Shown: one piece after another, positions 16,500 to 25,365 of the stretch
Position numbering within the stretch: the first letter of the stretch is position 1
Layout: each line of letters opens with the position of its first letter
DNA from: Streptomyces aureoverticillatus
Lineage (GTDB): Bacteria > Actinomycetota > Actinomycetes > Streptomycetales > Streptomycetaceae
Direction: 5' to 3'
DNA: 64,000 nt
NCBI RefSeq assembly: GCF_014649395.1
Contig: NZ_BMSY01000008.1
Coordinates: forward strand, 248,001 to 312,000
Position numbers and translations under genes: made by a program
Notes under the pieces: generated by a model
Database searches by the model: none
What the model was told of the DNA's origin: nothing
What the model saw: the letters and a program-made list of their open reading frames with translations, nothing else

Positions 16500-17371
16500 T
16501 GCCTGCCGACAAGAACGCCGCACCCCCGTTGCCCGAGCCGCTGCGGGTGCCCGTCGCCGACTCCCACACCCACCTGGACATGCAATCCGGCACCGTCGAG
16601 GAGGCACTGGCGCGGGCCGCCGCGGTGGGCGTGACCACCGTCGTGCAGGTCGGCTGCGACACCGCGGGCTCCCGCTGGGCGGCCGAGACGGCGGCCGCCC
16701 ACGCCCCCGTGCACGCGACGGTGGCCCTGCACCCCAACGAGGCGCCACGCATCGTGCACGGCGACCCCGACGGCTGGTCCCGCCAGGGAGCGCGACCGGC
16801 CGGCGGCGAGGCGGCCCTCGACGAGGCGCTGGCCGAGATCGACGCCCTCGCCGCTCTGCCGCACGTCAAGGGCGTCGGCGAGACCGGCCTCGACTACTTC
16901 CGCACCGGCCCGGAGGGCAAGGCGGCCCAGGAGCGCTCGTTCCGCGCGCACATCGAGATCGCCAAGCGGCACGGCAAGGCCCTGGTCATCCACGACCGGG
17001 AGGCCCACGAAGATGTGCTACGCGTCCTGAAGGAGGAGGGCGCGCCCGAGCGCACCGTCTTCCACTGCTACTCCGGCGACGCGGCCATGGCCCAACTCTG
17101 CGCGGAACAGGGCTACTTCATGTCCTTCGCGGGCAACGTCACCTTCAAGAACGCCCAGCCGCTGCGCGACGCGCTGGCCGTCGCGCCCCTCGAACTCGTC
17201 CTCGTCGAGACCGACGCGCCCTTCCTGACGCCCGCCCCGTACCGCGGACGGCCCAACGCCCCCTATCTCATTCCGGTCACGTTGCGCGCGATGGCCGAGG
17301 TGCGCGGCATCGACGAGGACGCCATGGCCGCGGCGATCTCCTCGAACACGGCCCGCGCCTTTGATTACTGA
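16499..17371 (+). CDS. tatD: TatD-family metal-dependent DNase
   Basis: A 290-residue TIM-barrel hydrolase. Metal-binding and catalytic motifs: D-S-H-T-H-L-D near residue 25, G-E-T-G-L-D-Y after the first third, His in V-I-H-D-R-E-A, H-C-Y-S-G and E-T-D-A-P-F-L at the C-terminal end. Relatives are 3'-5' exonucleases or deaminated-nucleotide processing DNases. Its position a short way before rpf, ksgA and ispE matches the widespread actinobacterial tatD-rpf-ksgA-ispE order. The ATG spans 16499-16501. Confidence 0.92.
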   Translation: MPADKNAAPPLPEPLRVPVADSHTHLDMQSGTVEEALARAAAVGVTTVVQVGCDTAGSRWAAETAAAHAPVHATVALHPNEAPRIVHGDPDGWSRQGARPAGGEAALDEALAEIDALAALPHVKGVGETGLDYFRTGPEGKAAQERSFRAHIEIAKRHGKALVIHDREAHEDVLRVLKEEGAPERTVFHCYSGDAAMAQLCAEQGYFMSFAGNVTFKNAQPLRDALAVAPLELVLVETDAPFLTPAPYRGRPNAPYLIPVTLRAMAEVRGIDEDAMAAAISSNTARAFDY

Positions 17372-17444
17372 TCGATAACGACCGAAGCCTTCCCCGGCCT
17401 GACAGCTTGGGTCAGTACGGCGACACAGAGTAGTCACGCTGCTT

Positions 17445-17473
17445 TGGAGAGTGACGGCGGCTCCGCTAGGTTC
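17445..17473 (+). promoter_or_regulatory. Housekeeping-type promoter for rpf
   Basis: TTGGAG and TAGGTT are separated by 17 bp, a good match to an HrdB-type promoter. The predicted leader is about 75 nt. It contains two copies of the palindrome CCGATCGG (near 17480 and 17508), a possible regulatory element. Confidence 0.5.
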
Positions 17474-17556
17474 TGCAAGCCGATCGGAGCGTGCCCATCC
17501 GCGCCAGCCGATCGGCACCTGGCTTGTCAGTGGTCACTTGTCGCCGGAGCGTCGTC

Positions 17557-19083
17557 GTGAGCAAACCGCAGTACGAGACGTATGAGCAGCAGCCGCAGTA
17601 CGCGCCGCCGCGCGAGCCGTACGGGTCGTACGACGCGTACGACCCGTACGAACCGTACGACGCCCACGGGCCCGCGTACGGCTACGAGGGCGACCGGGCC
17701 CAGGGATTCGCCGGGAACGGCGTGCCGACGCAGGCGTACGGCGCGGGCGGGGCCTCCGTGGACGAGCTGCCCACGCGGGTGTTCACGCCCGACGCGTTCG
17801 GCGGGGACGGGTTCGGCGGGGACGGGCGGGCGGAGGGCGGGACGGCGTGGGAGCCGGCACCGGGAGCGGAGTCGGCGGCGGTGCCGGACGCGGAGCCCGG
17901 GGAGCGGGCGTCGCTGCCCCGGCAGGCGGGCGGGCCGCGCGGCGACGGGCGGGCCGGGTCGCGGCGGGCCGCGCGGCGCCGGCGGACCGCCCAGCGGCCC
18001 GAGGGGCTGCGCCGGCTGGTGCCGCAGGCCCTCGTCGTCGCCTTCCTCGCCGGCGGCACCTCCGCCTTCGTCGCCAACGACAAGGCCGTCCAGCTCAGCG
18101 TCGACGGCCAGTCCCGCACCCTGCACACCTTCGCCGACGACGTGGGTGAACTCCTCGCCGACGAGGGCGTGGACGTCGGCGCGCACGACATCGTCGCGCC
18201 CACCGCCACCACCGCCCTCGCCAGCGGCGACGAGATCGCCGTCCGCTACGGGCGGCCCGTCCGGCTCACCCTCGACGGCCGGCGCCGCGAGGTGTGGACG
18301 ACGGCCCGCACCGTGGACGGCGCGCTGCGCCAGCTCGGGGTGCGCGCCGAGGGCGCCTACCTCTCGACCTCGCGCAGCAAGCGCATCGCCCGCGAGGGGC
18401 TCGACCTCGACGTCCGCACCGAGCGCACCGTGACGATCATGGCCGACGGGCGGGCCCGCACCATTCGTACGAACGCCGCGACCGTCGGCGAGGCCGTCGA
18501 GGAGGCCGGGGTGACCCTGCGCGGCTCCGACACCACGTCCGTGCCGCCCGCCAGCTTTCCGCGGGACGGGCAGACCGTCACCGTCATGCGGATCTCCGCC
18601 CGCAAGGAGGTGCGGGAGGAGCCGATCCCGTACGCGGTGCGCAAGTCCGAGGACGCCTCGCTGCCGCGCGGCACGGAGGTCGTGGAGCGGGCGGGGCGCA
18701 CGGGCGTGCGGCGGATCACGTACTCGGTACGCGTCGTCAACGGCGTGCGGCAGAGGCCGAAGCGGTTGCGGAGCGAGGTGGTGCGGGAGCCGCAGGCGCG
18801 GATCGTGAAGGTCGGTACGAAGGTCCAGCCGACCGCCGTCGCCGGGGCGGAGGGGCGCAACTGGGGGGCCCTTGCCGCGTGTGAGTCCGGTGGGCGGGCC
18901 AACGCCGTGGATCCCTCCGGTACGTACGGAGGGCTCTACCAGTTCGACACCCGGACCTGGCAGGCCCTCGGCGGCACCGGCCGCCCCCAGGACGCGCCCG
19001 CCGCGGAGCAGACGCTCCGCGCGAAGAAGCTGTACGTCCAGCGGGGGGCCAGTCCCTGGCCCCACTGCGGGGGGCGCCTCTGA
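17557..19083 (+). CDS. Resuscitation-promoting factor, RpfB-like (DUF348-G5-Rpf)
   Basis: A 508-residue cell-wall lytic transglycosylase-like enzyme that cleaves peptidoglycan and promotes spore germination or exit from dormancy. Domains: a Tyr/Pro-rich cytoplasmic N-terminus (1-~50), an Arg-rich stretch, one TM/anchor helix (~150-170), three DUF348 repeats (~175-345), a G5 domain (~350-425), and a C-terminal Rpf domain with catalytic E443 in A-C-E-S-G-G. The second conserved Cys is in WPHCGGRL. GTG at 17557 is supported by CGGAG 7 nt upstream; the open frame extends further 5' but without a ribosome site. The gene lies directly before ksgA, as in many actinobacteria. Confidence 0.92.
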   Translation: MSKPQYETYEQQPQYAPPREPYGSYDAYDPYEPYDAHGPAYGYEGDRAQGFAGNGVPTQAYGAGGASVDELPTRVFTPDAFGGDGFGGDGRAEGGTAWEPAPGAESAAVPDAEPGERASLPRQAGGPRGDGRAGSRRAARRRRTAQRPEGLRRLVPQALVVAFLAGGTSAFVANDKAVQLSVDGQSRTLHTFADDVGELLADEGVDVGAHDIVAPTATTALASGDEIAVRYGRPVRLTLDGRRREVWTTARTVDGALRQLGVRAEGAYLSTSRSKRIAREGLDLDVRTERTVTIMADGRARTIRTNAATVGEAVEEAGVTLRGSDTTSVPPASFPRDGQTVTVMRISARKEVREEPIPYAVRKSEDASLPRGTEVVERAGRTGVRRITYSVRVVNGVRQRPKRLRSEVVREPQARIVKVGTKVQPTAVAGAEGRNWGALAACESGGRANAVDPSGTYGGLYQFDTRTWQALGGTGRPQDAPAAEQTLRAKKLYVQRGASPWPHCGGRL

Positions 19084-19587
19084 TCCACCGCGGGCCGGTG
19101 GGGCGCGTCCCTGTCCCGCCGCTCCGCGGCGGACACCTCCCACCCGCCCGCCCGTTCACCGGCACAGACCGCTCGGGCCGGAACCGGGGTCACGCCTCGC
19201 ACCATCTGCGAGGTAGGCCGTGCCTCCGGTGCCAGGGAAGGCCGTTCGGCGTCGCTGGGGTGGGTGGGGTTTCCCCCGTCGCGACGAGGTGGGAGCCGCC
19301 TGCCCGCCCACCCGTCCGGGCTCCTCCCCGCCCGCCGCGGAGCGCCTGGCGCCGAAGTGGGGTATCCACCCCGTCCGGCGTCCGAGGATGAGGCGACAGG
19401 GGGGGTATTCGCCCCGTCCGGCGTCCGAGGACGAGGTGACAGAGGGGTATTCAGCCCGTCCGGCGTTTGAGGACGAGGCCCGGAGGGCCGAAAAGGGGGA
19501 GAGGGGCGAAGCCCCATGTAGGGAAGAAGCAGCCCAGGGCGCCCCCGCCAGGAAAAAGTGCGGCGCACCCAGGGCTACCCTGGGGCG
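19084..19587. other. Intergenic region between rpf and ksgA, repeat-rich
   Basis: About 500 bp without a supported gene. The first 270 bp are GC-rich and show nothing I can name. The second part holds three tandem units of the dispersed repeat core (19361-19478) and a GAAGCCCCATGTAGGGAAG segment resembling the repeat's flank. The ksgA promoter must be in the last ~80 bp or upstream of the repeats. Confidence 0.5.
19361..19478. repeat. Triple tandem of the CCGTCCGGCGT-YYGAGGACGAGG core
   Basis: Three units with spacing of 43 and 42 bp (CCGTCCGG at 19371, 19414 and 19456). They carry the same core as the dispersed hairpin repeat, each preceded by GGTATYC. The third unit has the standard GTTTGAGGACGAGG; the first two have GTCCGAGGAYGAGG. 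This suggests local duplication of a fragment of the element. Confidence 0.65.
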
Positions 19588-20544
19588 GTGACCACCGAGC
19601 ACGGCCCCCTCCTCGGCCCCGCCGACATCCGCGACCTCGCCGCGACCCTCGGCGTACGCCCCACCAAGCAGCGCGGCCAGAACTTCGTCATCGACGCGAA
19701 CACCGTCCGCCGCATCGTCCGCACCGCGGAGGTCGGCCCGGACGACGTCGTCGTCGAGGTCGGCCCGGGCCTCGGCTCGCTGACCCTGGCCCTCCTGGAC
19801 ACCGCGTCCCACGTCACCGCCGTGGAGATCGACGACGTGCTCGCCGGGGCGCTCCCGGCGACGGTGGCGGCCCGCCTCCCGGAGAAGACGGCCTCCTTCG
19901 ACCTGGTGCACAGCGACGCCATGCTCGTCCGCGACCTGCCGGGCCCGGCCCCGACCGCCCTGGTCGCGAACCTCCCGTACAACGTCGCCGTACCGGTCCT
20001 GCTGCACATGCTCGACACCTTCCCCACCATCGAGCGCACGCTGGTGATGGTGCAGGCCGAGGTCGCCGACCGGCTCGCCGCCGACCCGGGCTCGAAGGTG
20101 TACGGCGTCCCGTCGGTGAAGGCGAACTGGTACGCCGAGGTCAAGCGCGCCGGTGCCATCGGCCGCAACGTCTTCTGGCCCGCCCCGAACGTCGACTCGG
20201 GCCTGGTGTCGCTGGTGCGCCGCGCCGAGCCCGTGAAGACCACCGCGTCCAAGCGGGAGGTGTTCGCCGTCGTCGACGCCGCGTTCGCCCAGCGCAGGAA
20301 GACGCTGCGCGCGGCCCTCGCGGGCTGGGCGGGCTCCGCCGCCGCAGCCGAGGCCGCCCTGGTCGCCGCGGGCGTCTCACCGCAGGCCCGCGGCGAGTCC
20401 CTGACGGTGGAGGAGTTCGCGCGGATCGCCGAGAACAAGCGACCCGCGGAGAACGCCGAGAACAAGCAGGTCGCGGAGAACGCCGAGAACGCCGAGAACG
20501 CCGAGAACGCCGAGAACGCCGAGAACAAGGAGGGCGGGCAGTGA
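19588..20544 (+). CDS. rsmA: 16S rRNA dimethyladenosine transferase KsgA/RsmA
   Basis: A 318-residue SAM-dependent enzyme that dimethylates A1518 and A1519 of 16S rRNA. Motifs: Q-R-G-Q-N-F-V-I-D near residue 25, the SAM loop V-E-V-G-P-G-L-G-S-L-T near 60, V-E-I-D-D, N-L-P-Y-N-V at the target site and F-x-x-R-R-K-T-L near 240. GTG at 19588. The C-terminus carries an unusual (Glu-Asn-Ala)n extension of ~35 residues from a 9-bp tandem repeat. The stop overlaps the GTG of ispE. Confidence 0.93.
   Translation: MTTEHGPLLGPADIRDLAATLGVRPTKQRGQNFVIDANTVRRIVRTAEVGPDDVVVEVGPGLGSLTLALLDTASHVTAVEIDDVLAGALPATVAARLPEKTASFDLVHSDAMLVRDLPGPAPTALVANLPYNVAVPVLLHMLDTFPTIERTLVMVQAEVADRLAADPGSKVYGVPSVKANWYAEVKRAGAIGRNVFWPAPNVDSGLVSLVRRAEPVKTTASKREVFAVVDAAFAQRRKTLRAALAGWAGSAAAAEAALVAAGVSPQARGESLTVEEFARIAENKRPAENAENKQVAENAENAENAENAENAENKEGGQ
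20476..20529 (+). repeat. 9-bp tandem repeat (GAGAACGCC)n at the 3' end of ksgA
   Basis: Five perfect copies of GAGAACGCC plus a partial sixth, preceded by degenerate copies from about 20430. It encodes Glu-Asn-Ala repeats after the folded part of KsgA. The unit is a multiple of 3, so copy-number changes keep frame. Confidence 0.75.
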
Positions 20545-21440
20545 GCGTCACCGTTCGCGTCCCCGCCAAGGTCAACGTCCAGCTCGCCGTCGGCGCCGCC
20601 CGCCCCGACGGGTTCCACGACCTCGCGAACGTCTTCCTGGCCGTCGGCCTGTACGACGAGGTCACGGTGGCCCCCGCGGACGAGCTGCGGGTGACCTGCG
20701 AGGGGCCGGGCGCCGACCAGGTCCCCCTGGACCGTACGAACCTGGCGGCGCGCGCGGCCGAGGCGCTGGCCGCGCGGTACGGCCGCCGGGCCGACGTACA
20801 CCTCCACATCGCCAAGGACATCCCCGTGGCGGGCGGCATGGCGGGCGGCAGCGCGGACGGCGCGGGGGCCCTGCTGGCCTGCGACGCGCTGTGGGGGACC
20901 GGCGCCTCCCGCGAGGAACTCCTCGACATCTGCGCCGAGTTGGGCAGCGACGTGCCGTTCAGCCTGGTCGGCGGCGCGGCCCTCGGCACCGGGCGCGGCG
21001 AGAAGCTCCAGGAGCTGGCGGTCGGCGGCACCTTCCACTGGGTGTTCGCCGTCGCCGACGGCGGCCTGTCCACCCCGGCCGTGTACGGGGAGTTCGACCG
21101 CCTCACCCCCGAGGCCCCCGCCCCCGAGGCGTCCGCGGCCCTGCTCGAAGCGCTCCGCACCGGCGACACCGCCGCCCTCGCGGGCGCCCTCGCCAACGAC
21201 CTCCAGCCCGCCGCGCTCTCCCTCTTCCCGTCGCTCGCCGACACCCTGCGGACGGGCACCGCCGCGGGCGCCCTGGCCGGCATCGTCTCCGGCTCCGGAC
21301 CCACCACCGCCTTCCTCGTGAAGGACCCGGAGTCCGCCGCCCGCGTGGCCGAGGCCCTCCGCGCCTCCGGCACCTGCCGCACGGCCCGCGTCGCCGCCTC
21401 CCCCGCCCCGGGCGCGACGGTGACCGGGCCGCGCCCCTAG
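20541..21440 (+). CDS. ispE: 4-diphosphocytidyl-2-C-methyl-D-erythritol kinase IspE
   Basis: A 299-residue GHMP kinase of the MEP isoprenoid pathway. It phosphorylates CDP-ME at the 2-hydroxyl. Motifs: P-A-K-V-N-V-Q-L at the N-terminus, the ATP loop P-V-A-G-G-M-A-G-G-S-A-D near residue 95, L-G-S-D-V-P-F and S-G-S-G-P-T-T near the C-terminus. GTG overlaps the ksgA stop by 4 bp, so expression is coupled. The last ~15 residues are variable. Confidence 0.93.
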   Translation: MSVTVRVPAKVNVQLAVGAARPDGFHDLANVFLAVGLYDEVTVAPADELRVTCEGPGADQVPLDRTNLAARAAEALAARYGRRADVHLHIAKDIPVAGGMAGGSADGAGALLACDALWGTGASREELLDICAELGSDVPFSLVGGAALGTGRGEKLQELAVGGTFHWVFAVADGGLSTPAVYGEFDRLTPEAPAPEASAALLEALRTGDTAALAGALANDLQPAALSLFPSLADTLRTGTAAGALAGIVSGSGPTTAFLVKDPESAARVAEALRASGTCRTARVAASPAPGATVTGPRP

Positions 21441-21540
21441 CGTCGGCGGCGTACCGCCCGGCGAAACAAGCTCCCACCGCGGAAGGCTCCGGAGCCCGAC
21501 TACGCTGGACGATCGATCGCATTCCGTCGTCAGGAGAGAA

Positions 21541-23355
21541 ATGGCCGTCAACCTGGTCAATGTCGAGGCAGTCAGCAAGGTGTACGGCACCCGCGCGCTG
21601 CTCGACGGTGTCTCGCTCGGTGTGTCCGAGGGGGACAGGATCGGCGTGGTCGGGCGCAACGGTGACGGGAAGACGACCCTCATCCGCATGCTCGCCAAGC
21701 TGGAGGAGGCCGATTCGGGGCGCGTCACGCACAGCGGCGGCCTGCGCATCGGGGTGCTCACGCAGCACGACTCGCTGGACCCCGAGGCCACCGTGCGGCA
21801 CGAGGTCATCGGTGATCTCGCCGACCACGAGTGGGCGGGCAGCGCCAAGATCCGGGACGTGCTCACGGGCCTGTTCGGCGGGCTCGGCCTGCCCGGGTTC
21901 GAGCACGGCCTCGACACCGTCATCGGGCCGCTGTCCGGCGGCGAGCGGCGGCGTATCGCGCTCGCGAAGCTGCTGATCGCCGAGCAGGACCTGATCGTGC
22001 TCGACGAGCCGACCAACCACCTCGACGTGGAGGGCATCTCGTGGCTCGCGCGGCATCTGCGCGAGCGCCGCTCGGCCCTGGTCTGCGTCACCCACGACCG
22101 GTGGTTCCTGGACCAGGTGTGCACGCGGATGTGGGACGTGCAGAAGGGCACGGTGTACGAGTACGAGGGCGGGTACTCCGACTACGTCTTCGCGCGCGCC
22201 GAGCGCGAGCGGATCGCCGCCACCGAGGAGGCCAAGCGGCAGAACCTGGTCCGCAAGGAGCTGGCGTGGCTGCGCCGCGGCGCCCCGGCCCGCACCTCCA
22301 AGCCCCGCTTCCGCGTCGAGGCCGCGAACGAACTGATCAAGGACGTGCCGCCGCCCCGGGACACCAGCGAGCTGATGAAGTTCGCCACCACCCGGCTCGG
22401 CAAGACCGTCTTCGACCTGGAGGACGTGAGCGTCCAGGCCGGCCCCAAGCTGCTGCTCAAGCACCTGACCTGGCAGCTCGGCCCCGGCGACCGCATCGGC
22501 CTGGTCGGCGTGAACGGCGCGGGCAAGACCTCCCTGCTGCGCGCCATGACGGAGGCCGCCCGCACGGACGGCGAGAAGCAGCCCGCCGCCGGCCGGGTCA
22601 CCGTCGGCAAGACCGTCAAGCTGGCCTACCTCTCGCAGGAGGTCGCCGAGCTGAACCCGGCGCTCCGGGTCCTGGAGGCCGTGCAGCAGGTGCGCGAGCG
22701 GGTCGACCTCGGCAAGGGCCGGGAGATGACCGCGGGGCAGCTGTGCGAGACCTTCGGGTTCAGCAAGGAGAAGCAGTGGACGCCCGTGGGGGACCTGTCC
22801 GGCGGTGAGCGGCGGCGGCTGCAGCTGCTGCGTCTCCTGATGGACGAGCCGAACGTCCTCTTCCTCGACGAGCCCACCAACGACCTCGACATCGAGACGC
22901 TGACGCAGCTGGAGGACGTGCTCGACGGCTGGCCCGGCTCGATGGTGGTCATCTCGCACGACCGGTTCTTCGTCGAGCGCACCACCGACCGGGTGTACGC
23001 GCTCCTGGGCGACGCGACGATGCGGATGCTGCCGCGCGGCATCGACGAGTACCTGGAGCGCAGGCAGCGCATGACCGAGGCCGCGGCCCCGGCCGCCCCC
23101 GCGCCCGCTGCCGCCGCCCCGGCCGGGACGAAGGCGGTGTCCGCGGCCGACGCCCGCGCCGCGAAGAAGGAACTGCAGAAGATCGAGCGGCAGCTGGACA
23201 AGGTCTCCGAGAAGGAGACCAAGCTGCACGCACAGATCGCCGATAACGCCACAGACTTTGAAAAGGTGGCGAAACTGGACGCGGAGCTCCGGGAACTCGT
23301 CGGCGAGCGCGAGGAGTTGGAGATGCGCTGGCTGGAACTCGCGGAGGACGCGTGA
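21541..23355 (+). CDS. ABC-F family ATPase (Uup-like, ribosome-associated type)
   Basis: A 604-residue protein with two ABC ATPase domains and no membrane segment. Domain 1 (~1-230) has Walker A G-R-N-G-D-G-K-T-T, signature L-S-G-G-E-R-R-R and Walker B L-I-V-L-D-E-P-T-N-H. A charged linker (P-site tRNA-interaction motif region, ~235-285) follows. Domain 2 (~290-515) has G-V-N-G-A-G-K-T-S, L-S-G-G-E-R-R-R and L-F-L-D-E-P-T-N-D. An Ala/Pro linker leads to a C-terminal coiled coil (~535-600) as in Uup. ABC-F proteins act on ribosomes or, for Uup, in genome stability. GGAGAG precedes the ATG, with a short intergenic gap after ispE. Confidence 0.9.
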   Translation: MAVNLVNVEAVSKVYGTRALLDGVSLGVSEGDRIGVVGRNGDGKTTLIRMLAKLEEADSGRVTHSGGLRIGVLTQHDSLDPEATVRHEVIGDLADHEWAGSAKIRDVLTGLFGGLGLPGFEHGLDTVIGPLSGGERRRIALAKLLIAEQDLIVLDEPTNHLDVEGISWLARHLRERRSALVCVTHDRWFLDQVCTRMWDVQKGTVYEYEGGYSDYVFARAERERIAATEEAKRQNLVRKELAWLRRGAPARTSKPRFRVEAANELIKDVPPPRDTSELMKFATTRLGKTVFDLEDVSVQAGPKLLLKHLTWQLGPGDRIGLVGVNGAGKTSLLRAMTEAARTDGEKQPAAGRVTVGKTVKLAYLSQEVAELNPALRVLEAVQQVRERVDLGKGREMTAGQLCETFGFSKEKQWTPVGDLSGGERRRLQLLRLLMDEPNVLFLDEPTNDLDIETLTQLEDVLDGWPGSMVVISHDRFFVERTTDRVYALLGDATMRMLPRGIDEYLERRQRMTEAAAPAAPAPAAAAPAGTKAVSAADARAAKKELQKIERQLDKVSEKETKLHAQIADNATDFEKVAKLDAELRELVGEREELEMRWLELAEDA

Positions 23356-23379
23356 GTATCCCGTAACAGACGCATTACA

Positions 23380-23416
23380 GGCCGGTCCTCCCTTGGGTAC
23401 AGGGGCAGGACCGGCC
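23380..23416 (+). terminator. Hairpin terminator downstream of the ABC-F gene
   Basis: Perfect 10-bp arms GGCCGGTCCT and AGGACCGGCC enclose a 17-nt loop, 25 bp after the stop codon. No T-tract, as usual in Streptomyces. Confidence 0.6.
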
Positions 23417-23500
23417 CCCGCTGTGGCTTGAATGGGGTGATAGAAAGGTCCGCCTGAGCACCACTTGGCGTGCCGAAAATCAGTGAAGGGGGAAGCGCTG

Positions 23501-25288
23501 ATGACTCAGCCGCCCAATCAGCCGCCGCACGGCGGCTTCGGAGCTCCACAGGATCCACAGCAGCCGGGTACGCCACCACCGGCCCCGCAGCCCGGATACG
23601 GCTACCCGCAGCAGCCTCCCGGCCAGCCCCAGCAGCCCGGCCCCTACGGCTACCCGCAGCAGCCCGGCCCGTACGGCCAGCCCACGCAGCCCGCTCAGCC
23701 GGGCCCCTACGGCCAGCAGCCCGGCCCCTACGGCCAGCCGCAGCAGCCGGGGCCGTACGCACAGCCCACGCAGCCCGGCCAGGCGGGTCCCTACGGCCAG
23801 CAGCCGGGGTACGGCTACCCGCAGGGACCCGGAGGCCCCGGCACCCCGCCCGGCGGCGGTGGCGGAAAGAGCCCCTTCAAGGGCAAGCCCGCGGTGATCA
23901 TAGGCGCGGCCGTGGCGGCCCTGCTCGTCGCCGGCGGCGCGGTCTTCGCGGTCACCAGCGGTGGTGACGACGACAAGAAGAAGCCCGACGCGAAGAACAA
24001 GAACCCCAAGTCCTCCGCCCCGGTCAACCCGGGCGACGGCAGCGGCGACGGCCATGAGGGCAAGCAGGACCTCAACAAGGGCCGCCAGTCCGGCGAGGCC
24101 AAGGTGCTCTGGTACAAGGAGGCGCCCAAGGTTCCCGGCAAGGGCGCCGACGCCCCCGGCATGTGGGTCGAGGACGGCATCGCGGCCAAGGCCGCGTACA
24201 AGGAAGTCCTCGGCTACAAGGTCGCGGGCGGCAAGCCCGCCTGGGCCGCGGTCGAGTTCCAGTACGACATCTGCGCCGCGTCCCAGCAGGTCAGCGAGGA
24301 CGGCAAGGTCGCCATCGCGTACAAGAGCGGCATCAAGAGCTCCGCCAAGTGCGACCAGCTCCAGATCGTGGACCTGAAGACGGGCAAGAAGGGCTGGAAG
24401 AAGTCGATCAAGGAGGAAGGTCTCTTCGACTCCACGCTCAGCCTCGAACTGAACATCACCGGCGACACGTTGATGGTCGGCCGCTCCCAGTCCGGAACCG
24501 CCTACAGCATGGACGACGGCGACGAGCTGTTCGTGTCCCGCAAGAAGGACGAGGGCACCTGCTTCCCGGCCGGGTTCACCGGCGGCGACCGTCTGCTGAG
24601 GGCGCTGTCGTGCGGCGCGAGCACGCCCACCGAGCACGACGAGATCGAGGAGCTCGACCCCGAGACCGGCAAGGTCAAGTGGACGAAGAAGTTCCCCAAG
24701 GGCTGGCGCCTGGAGCACGTCTACTCCACCAGCCCCACCGTCCTCTACGCCACCAACGAGGACAAGAAGCAGTGGAACATCACCACGCTGAAGACCGGCA
24801 GCTCCGCCACCCGCTCCGAGGTCCAGGTCGACGAGGACTTCGCGCCGGAGTGCGGCTGGGGCGGTCTCGGGCGTGACCTGCAGGCGTGCGCCGGTGTCGT
24901 GGCCGACGAGAAGTACCTCTACCTGCCGACCAAGAAGACCACCGGCGCCAACGAGATCGTGGCGATCAGCCTGGCCACCGGCAAGGAGGCCTGGCGGGCG
25001 AAGTCCCCGCAGGACACCTCGATGCTGCCGCTGAAGAAGCAGAACGGCGATCTGGTGGCGTACGTCGAGCCGTCGTACGACGGTGGCGGCCGGGTCGTGT
25101 CCATCGGAACCAGCGGCTCGCACACGCCGCAGACCCTCCTGAAGCACCCGGCGGGGACGTCGCGGATCGAGAACGGATTCTTCTCGAAGGCGATCGACTA
25201 CGTGGACGGACGCTTCTACATCTCCCAGACCAGGCTCTCAGGCACCGCTCAGGGGCGCGAGAAGCTGATGCTGGCCTACGGCGAGTAG
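23501..25288 (+). CDS. Membrane-anchored PQQ-like beta-propeller protein with Pro-rich N-terminus
   Basis: A 595-residue protein. Residues 1-~120 are Pro/Gln/Gly/Tyr-rich with repeated Q-P-G-P-Y-G-Q units. One TM helix (AVIIGAAVAALLVAGGAVFAVTSG) follows at ~130-155, then a charged spacer and an extracytoplasmic domain of ~430 residues. That domain has repeated strands such as D-L-K-T-G-K-K-G-W-K-K, D-P-E-T-G-K-V-K-W-T and L-A-T-G-K-E-A-W-R, i.e. PQQ/pyrrolo-quinoline-like propeller blades. ATG at 23501 with GAAGGGGGA. Its neighbour is a tandem paralogue (25366-27279). Function unknown; possibly a cell-surface scaffold or sensor. Confidence 0.85.
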   Translation: MTQPPNQPPHGGFGAPQDPQQPGTPPPAPQPGYGYPQQPPGQPQQPGPYGYPQQPGPYGQPTQPAQPGPYGQQPGPYGQPQQPGPYAQPTQPGQAGPYGQQPGYGYPQGPGGPGTPPGGGGGKSPFKGKPAVIIGAAVAALLVAGGAVFAVTSGGDDDKKKPDAKNKNPKSSAPVNPGDGSGDGHEGKQDLNKGRQSGEAKVLWYKEAPKVPGKGADAPGMWVEDGIAAKAAYKEVLGYKVAGGKPAWAAVEFQYDICAASQQVSEDGKVAIAYKSGIKSSAKCDQLQIVDLKTGKKGWKKSIKEEGLFDSTLSLELNITGDTLMVGRSQSGTAYSMDDGDELFVSRKKDEGTCFPAGFTGGDRLLRALSCGASTPTEHDEIEELDPETGKVKWTKKFPKGWRLEHVYSTSPTVLYATNEDKKQWNITTLKTGSSATRSEVQVDEDFAPECGWGGLGRDLQACAGVVADEKYLYLPTKKTTGANEIVAISLATGKEAWRAKSPQDTSMLPLKKQNGDLVAYVEPSYDGGGRVVSIGTSGSHTPQTLLKHPAGTSRIENGFFSKAIDYVDGRFYISQTRLSGTAQGREKLMLAYGE

Positions 25289-25365
25289 GGCGAGCAGCCC
25301 TCCCGCAGGGCAAGCAGCCCTCTCCGCCGCCTAGTTACCCTCTTCCGTCCCCAAGGAAAGTAGTC

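Noticed and set aside
17372..17556. c-di-AMP (ydaO-type) riboswitch upstream of rpf, as known for another Streptomyces rpf gene
   Set aside because: I looked for the conserved core blocks and could not find them; the ~75-nt predicted leader is also too short.
19361..19478. CRISPR-like direct repeats
   Set aside because: Only three units with no true spacers; they are fragments of the dispersed hairpin repeat.
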